A DNA stretch of 64,000 nucleotides from Acidobacteriota bacterium (lineage in GTDB: Bacteria > Zixibacteria > MSB-5A5 > GN15 > FEB-12), in assembly GCA_035529075.1 (NCBI GenBank), contig DATKXK010000011.1:128295-192294 (forward strand), written 5' to 3'. This document shows, piece by piece, positions 36,381 through 45,431 of the stretch. The position numbers and the translations under genes are program-made. The stretch's first letter is position 1; the number at the start of each line of letters is the position of its first letter. The notes below the pieces were generated by a model, which made no database searches, was not told where the DNA came from, and was given only the letters and a program-made list of their open reading frames with translations.

Positions 36381-36503
36381 TCCCTCAGACTGTACATGGC
36401 CCAGCCGTCACGCGCGGCCCGGGAGCGTGCAGTGAAGGCGCGGTACAGGCCGACCGATCGCTTTTAACTTGCACCCGGGTTGTGCCGCCGTCTAATTCAT
36501 GGC

Positions 36504-36866
36504 ATGCCTCGCCGAGTCAAGCCAAGATCGTCACTGCTGGCGCCTGCCGAGTCGCTGATCAGGCGCCTGTCCGATGCCGACAGGCATATCCGCAGGCGAA
36601 TTATCCGATGCGGACTGCTGGCGATGGCTCTGTTGTTTCTATACTCCCTCATGAGCGGCACGTACGGTCTTCCCCGGATCGTACGCCTGAAGATCGAGAA
36701 GGAGGCATTGATCGAGGCTAACCGGGAGTGTGTTGTGGAGCTTGTCGACATGGCACGGGTGCGCCGAATGCTGAGGTCCGACCCGGCCTATATCGAGCGA
36801 ATAGCCCGCATGCGCTACCACATGGTTCGCTCTGGAGAGACCATCTACCGTTATCGCGGCCAGTAA
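36504..36866 (+). CDS. ftsB: Septum formation initiator, FtsB/DivIC-like
   Basis: 120 residues from the ATG at 36504 (a TTG at 36480 is also in frame). A basic cytoplasmic tail, one transmembrane helix (about 40-57, CGLLAMALLFLYSLMSGT) and a short coiled coil (VRLKIEKEALIEANRECVVELVDMARVRRML) precede the typical ending DPAYIERIARMRYHMVRSGE. FtsB/DivIC proteins form the FtsQLB divisome complex in the periplasm. Followed after 6 bp by recO. Confidence 0.8.
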   Translation: MPRRVKPRSSLLAPAESLIRRLSDADRHIRRRIIRCGLLAMALLFLYSLMSGTYGLPRIVRLKIEKEALIEANRECVVELVDMARVRRMLRSDPAYIERIARMRYHMVRSGETIYRYRGQ

Positions 36867-36872
36867 CTGCCG

Positions 36873-37667
36873 ATGCCACTGGAAAAGTCTGAAGCCGTCA
36901 TTCTGAGGATGTTCAATTGGTCGGAGTCCTCACGAACGGTTGTCTTCTTTACGCGGGACTTCGGCAAGCTTCGCCTGCAGGATAAAGGCGGGCGGCGGCT
37001 GACCACGAAGCGCGGGCGTCTGTTGCCCTTTACTCGAACGGAAGTGACCTTCTACCGCTCCGAGAGGTCCGGCAGCGGCTACATTTCGGACAGCGAAGTC
37101 CTGGAGGCGTTTTCGCTGGAGGGCCAGGGAGAATTGGGCCGGCTGGCGTACGCGTCCGCGGCCTGCGAGTTGCTGTACCTGCTTCTTCCCGAGCAGGAAA
37201 CGCAGCCTGAGCTGTACGAGTATTCGATCGCATATTTAAGACAAGTAGCGGCGGCTGACAGGAGGGCCTTGCCGCCGGTGTTCATCAGCTTCTTTCTGCG
37301 GCTCATGTCACAACTCGGCTACCGTCCTTCCCTGGCCTACTGCGCCGGCTGCAGCACTGCGCTGGACAGGATCATCGCAGCCGGTCAAGGCCTTGTCTTT
37401 GCGCCCGAGCGAGGCGGAGTGCTCTGCCGGGCTTGCCAAAAGGCGGGAGAGCGTTATATTCCCGTTTCGGCCGGCGGCGCCAGGTTGCTTGCGGCCCTTC
37501 AGCGGGCCTCTCTTGCCGAGGCGGCTTCCCTGCCGATAGGATACGAAGACGCCTGCCGGCTGATCGAGGCGCTGACGAAGTTCCTTAAGTATCATTCCGG
37601 TCTGGTATCGGATTTGAAGTCGCTGGCGTTTCTGGAGAAGTTGAAAAACAAGCGACTCAACGGGTGA
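36873..37667 (+). CDS. recO: DNA repair protein RecO
   Basis: 264 residues. Assists RecA loading with RecF and RecR by displacing SSB. The N-terminal OB fold begins SEAVILRMFNWSESSRTVVFFTRDFGKLRL, and the zinc-binding Cys4 motif is present as YCAGC and LCRAC (about residues 163-190). It is co-oriented and tightly spaced with the ftsB-like gene upstream and glyS 9 bp downstream, an operon-like group. Confidence 0.93.
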   Translation: MPLEKSEAVILRMFNWSESSRTVVFFTRDFGKLRLQDKGGRRLTTKRGRLLPFTRTEVTFYRSERSGSGYISDSEVLEAFSLEGQGELGRLAYASAACELLYLLLPEQETQPELYEYSIAYLRQVAAADRRALPPVFISFFLRLMSQLGYRPSLAYCAGCSTALDRIIAAGQGLVFAPERGGVLCRACQKAGERYIPVSAGGARLLAALQRASLAEAASLPIGYEDACRLIEALTKFLKYHSGLVSDLKSLAFLEKLKNKRLNG

Positions 37668-37676
37668 GACAGCGAT

Positions 37677-39035
37677 ATGGGCAAAGACAAAGCTAACGAC
37701 CTGATGGACAAGATCGTCTCGCTGTGCAAGCGGCGAGGCTACGTATACCAGTCATCCGAAATCTACGGCGGCCTGGGGTCCTGCTGGGACTACGGCCCGC
37801 TGGGTGCCGAACTCAAGCGCAATCTCAAGAATTTCTGGTGGGATGCGATGACGAACCGCCGCGACGATATCGAGGGCCTCGATGCCGCGATTCTGATGCA
37901 TCCCCGCGTCTGGCACACCTCCGGACACGTCGACGAGTTCACCGATCCGCTGGTTGACTGCAAGACGTGCAAGGGCCGGTTTCGAGCCGACAAGCTGTCC
38001 GAAAGCCACTGCCTGCTGAAACCGTCAAAAACCCCGCTCGAGTGCGGCGGCGAGTTGACCGAGGCGCGCAGTTTTAACCTGATGTTCAGAACCTTCATGG
38101 GACCGCTCGAGGATGATTCGGCTACCATCTACATCCGGCCTGAAACCGCCCAGGGGATTTACGTCAACTTCCTCAACGTCAAGAACTCCTCGCGCCAGAA
38201 GATACCCTTCGGCATCGCCCAGATGGGCAAGGCCTTCCGCAATGAGATCACGCCCGGTAATTTTATCTTCCGCACCCGCGAGTTCGAACAGATGGAGATG
38301 CAGTTCTTCGTCCATCCGAGCGAGGACAAGAAGTGGTTTGATTTCTGGAGACAGGAGCGCTGGCGCTGGTACGAAGAACTCGGCATCGACCCCGGCAAGC
38401 TCCGGTGGCACTGCCACGAGGAGAAGGAACTGGCCCATTACGCGAAGGAAGCATACGATATCGAGTACGAGTATCCCTTCGGCTGGCAGGAACTGGAAGG
38501 CATCCACAACCGCACGGATTTTGACCTGAGCCGCCACATGGAGGCTTCCGGCAAGGACCTGCGCTACTTCGACGAGCGCTACGACCAGAAATTCATCCCC
38601 TACATTATCGAGACCTCCGCCGGGTGCGATAGGACCCTGCTGACACTCCTGGTCGACGGTTACGATGAAATGGAGATCAAGGGAGAGAAGCGGGTATTCC
38701 TTCGGCTCTCGCCTCGAATAGCCCCCATCAAGGCGGCCGTATTCCCGCTGGTCAAGAAAGAGGGTATGCCGGAATTCGCTACCGCGGTCTACCAGGAGCT
38801 CAAGAAGCGGTTCAAGGTATTCTACGATGAGTCCGGCGCCGTGGGGCGGCGGTATGCCCGGATGGACGAGGCCGGATGTCCTTTCTGCGTCACCATCGAC
38901 GGCCAGACCCTGCAAGATGAAACCATGACCCTGCGTGACCGCGATACCATGGAGCAAGTCCGTATGAAGATCCCCGAAGTTATCCGCTTTCTCGAGCAGA
39001 AAATCAACGGGCAGGACCCGGACCCCCGGCCGTAA
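37677..39035 (+). CDS. glyS: Glycyl-tRNA synthetase, homodimeric class II type
   Basis: 452 residues, the alpha2 (eukaryote/archaea-like) enzyme rather than the bacterial alpha2-beta2 type. Seen: IVSLCKRRGYVYQSSEIYGGLGSCWDYGPLGAELKRN, motif 2 IGKAFRNEITPGNFIFRTREFEQMEMQFFV-like sequence, motif 3 VIETSAGCDRTLL-like, and a C-terminal anticodon-binding domain (LSPRIAPIKAAVFPL). It is the third gene of the ftsB-recO-glyS group. Confidence 0.97.
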   Translation: MGKDKANDLMDKIVSLCKRRGYVYQSSEIYGGLGSCWDYGPLGAELKRNLKNFWWDAMTNRRDDIEGLDAAILMHPRVWHTSGHVDEFTDPLVDCKTCKGRFRADKLSESHCLLKPSKTPLECGGELTEARSFNLMFRTFMGPLEDDSATIYIRPETAQGIYVNFLNVKNSSRQKIPFGIAQMGKAFRNEITPGNFIFRTREFEQMEMQFFVHPSEDKKWFDFWRQERWRWYEELGIDPGKLRWHCHEEKELAHYAKEAYDIEYEYPFGWQELEGIHNRTDFDLSRHMEASGKDLRYFDERYDQKFIPYIIETSAGCDRTLLTLLVDGYDEMEIKGEKRVFLRLSPRIAPIKAAVFPLVKKEGMPEFATAVYQELKKRFKVFYDESGAVGRRYARMDEAGCPFCVTIDGQTLQDETMTLRDRDTMEQVRMKIPEVIRFLEQKINGQDPDPRP

Positions 39036-39160
39036 ACCTGCCGGACATACGCCTGCTCTTGCCGTGAGCCCCTTTACTCGTTGATGATAGTCGGCAACCG
39101 GCCCGGCCGGCCTGCATCAGGCCCGCCGGACGCGTAGTAATCGTCAAGTTCTCTTAGCGC

Positions 39161-39418
39161 TTACAGGCACCAGATGTGTTCTTCGAGGGCACGGGCGATA
39201 TCGTCGAGCGAGGGGTACATTACGGATGAATCGTCGCGGGGCTTACTGCGCTTGTCTCGGAGCGCGTGGCCGTCGATAATGACGGTGGGAGACTTGACTG
39301 CCTGCTCAGTTTCTACGATGTGGGCGAGTATTCCTCGTTCCCGGACAAACTGACGTACGAAATCTCTGGTTTTGGTCTGACGCGGGTCCTTCCGTGAATA
39401 GACCAGACCAATCTCCAT
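39161..39418 (-). CDS. Small glutaredoxin-like protein without active-site Cys
   Basis: 85 residues from the ATG at 39418, which has an excellent ribosome-binding site (GGGAGGA). The pattern MEIGLVYSRKDPRQTKTRDFVRQFVRERGI, then SPTVIIDGHALR and a C-terminal helix, resembles a thioredoxin/glutaredoxin-like fold in which the cis-Pro strand (SPTVIIDG) is kept. The CxxC site is replaced by SRKD, so redox chemistry is unlikely. I do not recognise a named family. It is isolated between glyS and the second GT-C gene. Confidence 0.7.
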   Translation of the reverse strand: MEIGLVYSRKDPRQTKTRDFVRQFVRERGILAHIVETEQAVKSPTVIIDGHALRDKRSKPRDDSSVMYPSLDDIARALEEHIWCL

Positions 39419-39611
39419 AGTATCCTCCCTATTTCCTATACTATAATGCCAAGATCGGCTCGTCAACAAGAATCTCTATCTATGGAACGAATCAGGCGGC
39501 GTGAAAGTGTCACGTCAGTCTCATTTTGTCGAAAAATCGGTCAGGAAAATCGATCCGGACTGCGACAAGCATTCGTCCGCAGGCGATGGGCGGTCTGGTC
39601 CGCCCGCGCTG

Positions 39612-41732
39612 TCACCTGCCGGTGCCGGATGGCGAGCCGGACATCCGGGCGAGAGTCTGCGCATAGAGGCTGTTGGCGTAATCGGCCTTGTAGGGATTGA
39701 GGATGGTCGCCCGTTCGTAATATTTCTGGGCCCGGTACAAAAGCAGGCGGTCCTGCCTGGTCAGAGCCAGGCGCTGCAGGAAGTGGCCGCACTCGAGTTG
39801 GAGGCTGAAGTCGGTGGGAAAGCGCTCGGCAAGTTCGGTCAGCAGTTGCAGCACGTGATCGTATTGCTGTTTGCGCTGCATCAACCGCGAGTACAGGATG
39901 CCGGCGGCCTTTGAGGAATTAACCATCATCGGTACAGAATCCAAGGCCGCCAGGGCGCTGTCGATCTGGTCCCGCTGGAAGTAGTTGGCGGCTCGCTCAT
40001 AGGGAGACTCCGCGTACGCATTCGCCCTGACGTTGGGGAACGTTTTGCTGACGTTATACAGTTCGACCAGATAATCCCGGATCCAGTAAGAGGCCACCGG
40101 TTTCAGGCCGGCCAGAGCCGGGAAGTCAACCACGGCGGCCCGCCAGTTGGACAAGTCTGCAGCTACGTGAGTGATCGGAAAGCTGTCGAACAGGCCGCTG
40201 TCGGACCGGGTCGCCCCGAAGAAATGAATAACCGACTGGTGCTCCGTCTGAAATGTCAGTGTCGGCGCGTATGGCCCGGCCACGACGGCCCCGGGGCCCA
40301 GAATCTGGCCCATATCACTATTGGCTTCAGCCACCGAGAAGTGATGATCGAGGAAGTGCTTGCGGCGGACCCTGAAACCGTTCACCAGAGCAGACGTCCC
40401 GACCAGAAGCGTTGCGAGCATAATCACTGTAGCCCGGCTGAAAAGGCGCGGCCTGCTGCGGATGACCTGTCTCGTGGCCAGGGCCAGGCCGAGGCCCGCC
40501 GCCAGCGAGAGCCACACGATCAGCCTGCGCGGAGCGCTGACGTCGTTGAAGAACCAGGCGTTCATCACCGTATGGAAGGTCAACATCCAGAAGAGCAGGA
40601 CGGCCAGCCAGCCGCCTGTTTTTCGCCATCCGGCGGCGCCTAAAGGCTGCGAACGCATCGACCAGTCGAGGGTCGTAAAACAGAATACGATCACGGCCGG
40701 CACAAAAAACAGACTATAGCGCAGGGGTGAATAGTTCAGCGGCATCAAACTGATCCAGCCCGAGAGAATCCAGAAAAGCGAGTACACCATCGTCGGCGGC
40801 AGGTTCTCAATACGGGATTTGCGGCCCTTTCCGCGGAAAACGAAGAAGAGGCCACCGGCCACCAGAAAGAGCAGCAGGTCCGGATTGAGATAGTACAGAT
40901 GGTTGTCAAAACCAAACGAAACCAGGTGCTCGGCAAACGCCCAGGGGGATTTCAGGCCGTCAGGAAATCCGTGCAGGCCGAAAGATTCGCGGGTGAAGAA
41001 CTGCACCGCTTGAGAAGCGTGTCCCCCGTAAAGCAGAAGGATCGAGGCGGCACCGGCGGCGATAAACCCGATCAACGTCGCCGCTATGTGTTTCCATGGT
41101 TCCGGGCGTCGCAAGGCCAGGATTGACAGAACGACCGTCGGCACCAGCAGGGCGCCAAACAGCTTGCCCGTGACGGCAGCCAGAGCCGCCACGGCCCCGG
41201 CGGCTGCAGCCCCGGAGATCCGGTCGCCCCACCGCGTCCAGATGAGAAAGGCCAGGCCCGCCCAGAAAATCAGCCCGTTTTCCAGGTAGGGGAGCCGGCC
41301 GTAGGTCAGAAGCGTCACGTTGATGAGGTAACACAGGGCCACGGCAGCCGTCACCCACGGGCGGTGATATTTCACCAGCGCCAGCAGGACCAGGAACATC
41401 CCGGCTATGCTCAGCAGCACGCCGACCGTGTTGGCCTCCCTGAGCGTAACATCCGTCAACCGAAGCCACAGGCACGAAACGAGTGACACGAGCGATTTCT
41501 GAAACACGATCCAGCGCGGGTCGTTCAGCGGGTCGAACTCACCGAAGAGAATCCTGTTGCGTGCGTGCAGGCTGTACATGTAGGGGTCGGTGGAAAGAGA
41601 CTGGCCGATCCCCGAAAAGTACATGGGCGGGTCTGACGTCAGGTCCGACTGCCAGAAAGCGAATCCGGCTACGATTACCAACGCCGTCAGCACAAACGCC
41701 CATTCGCCGACTGATTTTACCTTGAGCACCAT
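39612..41732 (-). CDS. GT-C/PMT-like membrane protein with TPR-like tail
   Basis: 706 residues. The first 450 are polytopic membrane with about ten hydrophobic segments. The first loop contains SDPPMYFSGIGQSLSTDPYMYSLHARNRILFGEFDPLND, which has the position and acidic character of GT-C active sites. The C-terminal 220 residues form a soluble helical part with TPR-like periodicity (ANYFQRDQIDSALAALDSVP, AAGILYSRLMQRKQQYDHVLQLLTELAERFPTDFSL). A role in envelope glycosylation or as an O-antigen-ligase-like enzyme is inferred; substrate is unknown. Confidence 0.75.
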   Translation of the reverse strand: MVLKVKSVGEWAFVLTALVIVAGFAFWQSDLTSDPPMYFSGIGQSLSTDPYMYSLHARNRILFGEFDPLNDPRWIVFQKSLVSLVSCLWLRLTDVTLREANTVGVLLSIAGMFLVLLALVKYHRPWVTAAVALCYLINVTLLTYGRLPYLENGLIFWAGLAFLIWTRWGDRISGAAAAGAVAALAAVTGKLFGALLVPTVVLSILALRRPEPWKHIAATLIGFIAAGAASILLLYGGHASQAVQFFTRESFGLHGFPDGLKSPWAFAEHLVSFGFDNHLYYLNPDLLLFLVAGGLFFVFRGKGRKSRIENLPPTMVYSLFWILSGWISLMPLNYSPLRYSLFFVPAVIVFCFTTLDWSMRSQPLGAAGWRKTGGWLAVLLFWMLTFHTVMNAWFFNDVSAPRRLIVWLSLAAGLGLALATRQVIRSRPRLFSRATVIMLATLLVGTSALVNGFRVRRKHFLDHHFSVAEANSDMGQILGPGAVVAGPYAPTLTFQTEHQSVIHFFGATRSDSGLFDSFPITHVAADLSNWRAAVVDFPALAGLKPVASYWIRDYLVELYNVSKTFPNVRANAYAESPYERAANYFQRDQIDSALAALDSVPMMVNSSKAAGILYSRLMQRKQQYDHVLQLLTELAERFPTDFSLQLECGHFLQRLALTRQDRLLLYRAQKYYERATILNPYKADYANSLYAQTLARMSGSPSGTGR

Positions 41733-41910
41733 AACGGTCCGACGGTTTTATCCCTGCTATCGGCAGAGACTACACGCGGCTTGAGAAAAGCGGCACCTGG
41801 CGCGATATCCCGAGCGCGAAACGGCAACGGGCGCCGCCGCTCGAAACGCCATCTGCTCATGGTGAGATGTCAGTGGTAAAATGCGGTGCGCGCTGCCCGA
41901 AGATACCGCG

Positions 41911-42966
41911 CTACCGGACAACTATGGGGTATTCCCCCGGAGGTTCGACTGCACCGACGACTTTTTCCGGCAACCCGTTTTTGGCCAGGGCCTGACTGAA
42001 TTCGTCCGCGCGGTCCGAGGGAATGGCGATGAACAGACCACCGGAAGTCTGGGGATCAAAAAGCACCGCCGCAAGGCGCTTGTCCAGCGAGTCGGCCACG
42101 TGCGCCTTCCCCGTCATGTATTCTCGGTTGTCGCCCGCCCCGGCCGGTATCATCTGCCGCTCCACCAGTTCCCGCACTCGAGGCAGGAGAGGCAGGCTTT
42201 CCGCGAAGATGCGGATGGTAACTCCGGAAGCGGCGGCCATCTCGTAAGCGTGGCCGAGCAGGCCGTAGCCCGTGATATCGGTCGCGGCGTGCACGTCGTG
42301 AGCCAGCATGAGATCAGCCGCGGTTTTGTTCAGTGCCGCCATCTGCGTAATGACGGTCTCGATAAGCTCTTCGTCGACAGCATTGCGTTTGATACCTGTC
42401 GTAATCAAACCGGTACCGAGCGGTTTGGTCAGGAACAGCTTGTCGCCCGGTCTGGCGCCGGCGTTGGAGACGACCCTTCGCGGATCGACCAGCCCGGTGA
42501 TCGCCACCCCGTACTTCAGTTCGCTGTCCTTGATGGAATGGCCGCCCACCACCACGGCGCCGGACTCCTCGATTTTTTCGCTGCCTCCCTTCAGGATTTC
42601 CGTAAAAACGCTGGTCGGCATTGATCCCAGGGGAAAGCCGATGATATTGAGCGCCGTTAACGGTCGACCGCCCATGGCGAAGACGTCCGAGAGCGCGTTG
42701 GCGGCTGCGATCTGCCCGAAGTAGTACGGGTCGTCGACGATCGGCGGAAAGAAATCGACGGTCTGGACCAGGGCCAGGTTCTCGGCAATGATAAACACGC
42801 CGGCGTCATCGGCCTTGTTGAACCCTATCAGCAGGTTTGGGTTATCGGCCTGCGGCAGGTCTTTGAGCGCTTCGGCCAGGAACCCCGGCCCGAGCTTGGA
42901 CGCTCAACCAGCGCAACTGACTTCGGCGGTAAGCTTTATAGCTATCTCACGGCGTTTGTCAACCAT
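41911..42966 (-). CDS. selD: Selenophosphate synthetase, selenocysteine-containing
   Basis: Makes selenophosphate from selenide and ATP for selenocysteine and selenouridine synthesis. The frame runs from the ATG at 42966 to 41911 with one in-frame TGA at 42906-42904. Homology continues on both sides: IAIKLTAEVSCAG-U-ASKLGPGFLAEAL, then NPNLLIGFNKADDAGVF, LVQTVDFFPPIVDDPYYFGQIAAANALSDVFAMGGRPLTALNI. The TGA falls exactly on the catalytic Cys/Sec position (residue 21), so the gene is read as a 351-residue selenoprotein rather than a truncated 295-residue product starting at 42798. A SECIS-like hairpin follows the UGA. No selA, selB or selC is seen in the window. Confidence 0.93.
42864..42906 (-). 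promoter_or_regulatory. Bacterial SECIS-like hairpin in selD
   Basis: The UGA forms the foot of a stem: UGAGCG pairs with CGCUCA (42869-42864). An inner stem GGCCGGG/CCUGGCC (42890-42884 with 42880-42874, one G-U pair) caps a loop containing GGUU or GUU about 20 nt after the UGA. This matches the geometry of the E. coli fdhF element, where the hairpin starts at the UGA and SelB reads a G-U in the apical loop. Confidence 0.75.
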
Positions 42967-43279
42967 TGGACAAAGCTAACATGCCGGGCCGGTGATTTCA
43001 ACCCTGAAGTGCGCCTCGGCGTTGTCCTGTGCAAATAAGGTACAGGCTATGCCGCTGCATACCCCTACAAATCCGCGCCATACTTCCGAAAATAGTACAT
43101 TAGCAGCTTATTCCGGAGGTTTGCGGTCGGACCCGGTCGGTCGGCCGCTCGTCGGGGGCCGCTGCAGTTGCCCGGTGGGCAGGGCGTTCGGTTGCCGGAC
43201 CGCCCGGTTCTCGCCGGAGGATCCATGCGGCTACGGCTCGGACGAGAGTTGAGCAGCGCTTGGGAGATACGGGAAGCAC
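42967..43279. other. Intergenic region between selD and the signalling gene
   Basis: 313 bp between divergent genes. It is unusually rich in GGTCGG and CCGG repeats around 43120-43210, giving many possible stems, but I cannot recognise a tRNA-Sec, riboswitch or promoter. A 19-bp A+T-richer patch lies at 43088-43110. Confidence 0.5.
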
Positions 43280-45418
43280 ATGAAGAACGATACGACAACA
43301 ATGCGACTCGACCAGATCCTTATCTCTGAGGGGCTGGTCACACAGGAGCAGGTAGCCGAGGCGCTGGAGCATCAGAAACAGAACGGCGGAAAGCTGGGTT
43401 CTCTTCTGCTTCGCTTCGGACACGTCGACGAATCCGGACTGCTCAAAGCCCTCGAGAGGCAATTTGGATGCGACAGTGTGCGGCTCTCTGAAATCGAGAT
43501 TCCGGATATGGTGCTCAAGTTCATACCTTCGCGGGTGGCTCGGGCGCGCAACGTCATTCCGTTCGACTACAATCCTGAAACGAACGAGTTGAAAATAGCG
43601 TGCGAGAACCCCGGCGACGAGCACCTCGTCGACGAACTGGGATTTGTCGCCCGCGGCAAAACCGTCAGACTATACGTCGCGGCGGAGATGTCCATTCAGG
43701 CGGCCATTGGACGCTGCTATTCGAGCCCCCCCGAGCAGCTTCTGACACAGCGTATCTCGACTCCGGACAGTGCCGGCCACAGCGAAGTTGCAGCCGGGAC
43801 GCCAGCGGGCGGCCGTAAGTCGCCTTCGGCCAAAGGGGCCGTGCTGCTCGTGACCGACGACCTCAAGGCGGACGATCCCGTCAGGAAAGGGCTGGAGCAG
43901 GAGAACTTCGACGTCGCCATCTCGGATTCCGCAAATGAAGCCATCGGAATGATCGGGGGGCGCAGTTTCCACACCGTCTTTGTTCGGGATTCCGTGTCGG
44001 GTAACTACATGGACCTGATCGATCGGGTCAGAAAGATCTCCCCGAGCACGCGCGTCCGGTATTACGGATCGGCCGGCGAGCTGTTGCTGGACGAGACAGT
44101 GACCTCCGAACAGGCCGACCTGACGGTGATGAATTTCGACCTGCTGACGACCCTGCTGGCCTCGAGGGAGAAGCTGCGGTCGAACCACAGCGGCCGCGTG
44201 GGCCAGTACGTCGATCGCCTGTGCCGTCGGCTCGAACTTCCCGCCAGAGACCGTCTCGCCATCGTAACGGCGGCATATCTTCACGACCTGGCCCGCTACT
44301 ACTATGGAAACTCCGACGAGCCGAACTACGAGCGAACGCTGGTAACGTTGTCCGCCGGCAGTCTCGAGTCATTCAATTACTCGCCTCTGGTGACCGGGAT
44401 ATTGCGGTGCATGTACAAGGACCTGGAAGGCAAGTACACGAAGCGGCTGCCCATAGAGGCGCTCGGCGGCAATATCGTGACGGTGGCCGACATCTTCTGC
44501 GAGGGCATTCCATACAACGAGAAGGTCTCGCTGGACAGATTTGACCGGATAAAACAGACGTTTCACGACCTGGTCGGAAAGCTCTTCATGGCCGAGGTCG
44601 TTGAGGCGTTTCTCAACATGGTGCAGGAGGACATGCTCGCCGTGCAGGAGTCCCGGAGATTCAACCAGGTGATGATTCTCTATGAGGACAGCGAGGCGAT
44701 GGTCCTGGTTGAACAGCGCCTCAGACGGCACGGCTTTCGGACCGTGGTGGTGCAGTCGATTGACGAGTTTGTGGACCTTTACGGGCGCAGCCGACCCGAC
44801 ATCCAGGTCCTGATCAAACACGGCAGCACGTGGCTGGTTTCGGATTTCGTCGGTGTGCTCGTCTCCCGGGGCGTGGCCATCGACTCGGTGGCGACCTTTC
44901 TGTTGGTGGATCACCCCGTCGCGACGGAATTGACGTCCATGGTTGAGAAGGGGATTGAGGATGTCATCCCGATGGATGACAATCTGGATCTCCTGATCGC
45001 CAAGATGAAGAAGATCGGGAGTCGCCTGGAGCTGGCATCGTCCCAGCCGCTGCTGACACTGCAGGACCACGGCACGCGCGGATCGCTCGAGGACATGAAT
45101 CTGATTGACCTTCTCCAGGCGCTGGGCCCGAGCAGGAAGACGGTCAGGCTGGCGGTTTCCTCGGAGGACCGGGAACTGGTGATATTCCTGAACCGGGGCG
45201 ACATCGTGCACGCGGCCTGCAACGACAAGGTGGGTCCCGAGGCGGTCTACGAGGCGATTGTATGGGGCACCGGCAGTTGGGCGGTTGAGCCTGTCGACGC
45301 GGACGACCTGCCGGAACAGAACAATCACTCGTCCAACGAGGCGATTCTCATGGAAGGATGTCGGCTTCTCGATGAACGGGAACGGGCCGCCAGATCCGGC
45401 GCAGCCAGCCCGACATAG
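43280..45418 (+). CDS. Multidomain signalling protein: MshEN, REC-like, HD, REC-like, DUF4388
   Basis: 712 residues. Domains in order: an MshEN/GspE-N domain (about 8-155; RLDQILISEGLVTQEQVAEALEHQKQNGGKLGSLLLRFGHV), known to bind c-di-GMP in MshE; a receiver-like domain (about 185-295) whose phospho-acceptor context is altered (TVFVRDSV); a degenerate HD domain (about 300-440) with HSGRVGQYVDRL and AAYLHDLARYYYG but no GYP; a second receiver-like region (about 465-595) lacking clear acidic pocket; and a C-terminal DUF4388/PATAN domain (about 605-690). It is probably a cytosolic scaffold or c-di-GMP effector. Confidence 0.85.
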   Translation: MKNDTTTMRLDQILISEGLVTQEQVAEALEHQKQNGGKLGSLLLRFGHVDESGLLKALERQFGCDSVRLSEIEIPDMVLKFIPSRVARARNVIPFDYNPETNELKIACENPGDEHLVDELGFVARGKTVRLYVAAEMSIQAAIGRCYSSPPEQLLTQRISTPDSAGHSEVAAGTPAGGRKSPSAKGAVLLVTDDLKADDPVRKGLEQENFDVAISDSANEAIGMIGGRSFHTVFVRDSVSGNYMDLIDRVRKISPSTRVRYYGSAGELLLDETVTSEQADLTVMNFDLLTTLLASREKLRSNHSGRVGQYVDRLCRRLELPARDRLAIVTAAYLHDLARYYYGNSDEPNYERTLVTLSAGSLESFNYSPLVTGILRCMYKDLEGKYTKRLPIEALGGNIVTVADIFCEGIPYNEKVSLDRFDRIKQTFHDLVGKLFMAEVVEAFLNMVQEDMLAVQESRRFNQVMILYEDSEAMVLVEQRLRRHGFRTVVVQSIDEFVDLYGRSRPDIQVLIKHGSTWLVSDFVGVLVSRGVAIDSVATFLLVDHPVATELTSMVEKGIEDVIPMDDNLDLLIAKMKKIGSRLELASSQPLLTLQDHGTRGSLEDMNLIDLLQALGPSRKTVRLAVSSEDRELVIFLNRGDIVHAACNDKVGPEAVYEAIVWGTGSWAVEPVDADDLPEQNNHSSNEAILMEGCRLLDERERAARSGAASPT

Positions 45419-45431
45419 CCGGTGTCACTCT

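Noticed and set aside
41911-42798. Truncated selD starting at 42798
   Set aside because: It lacks the catalytic segment, while the frame upstream of the TGA retains SelD homology and a SECIS-like hairpin.
42967-43279. tRNA-Sec gene next to selD
   Set aside because: No UCA anticodon arm or CCA-ended acceptor stem could be folded in the region.
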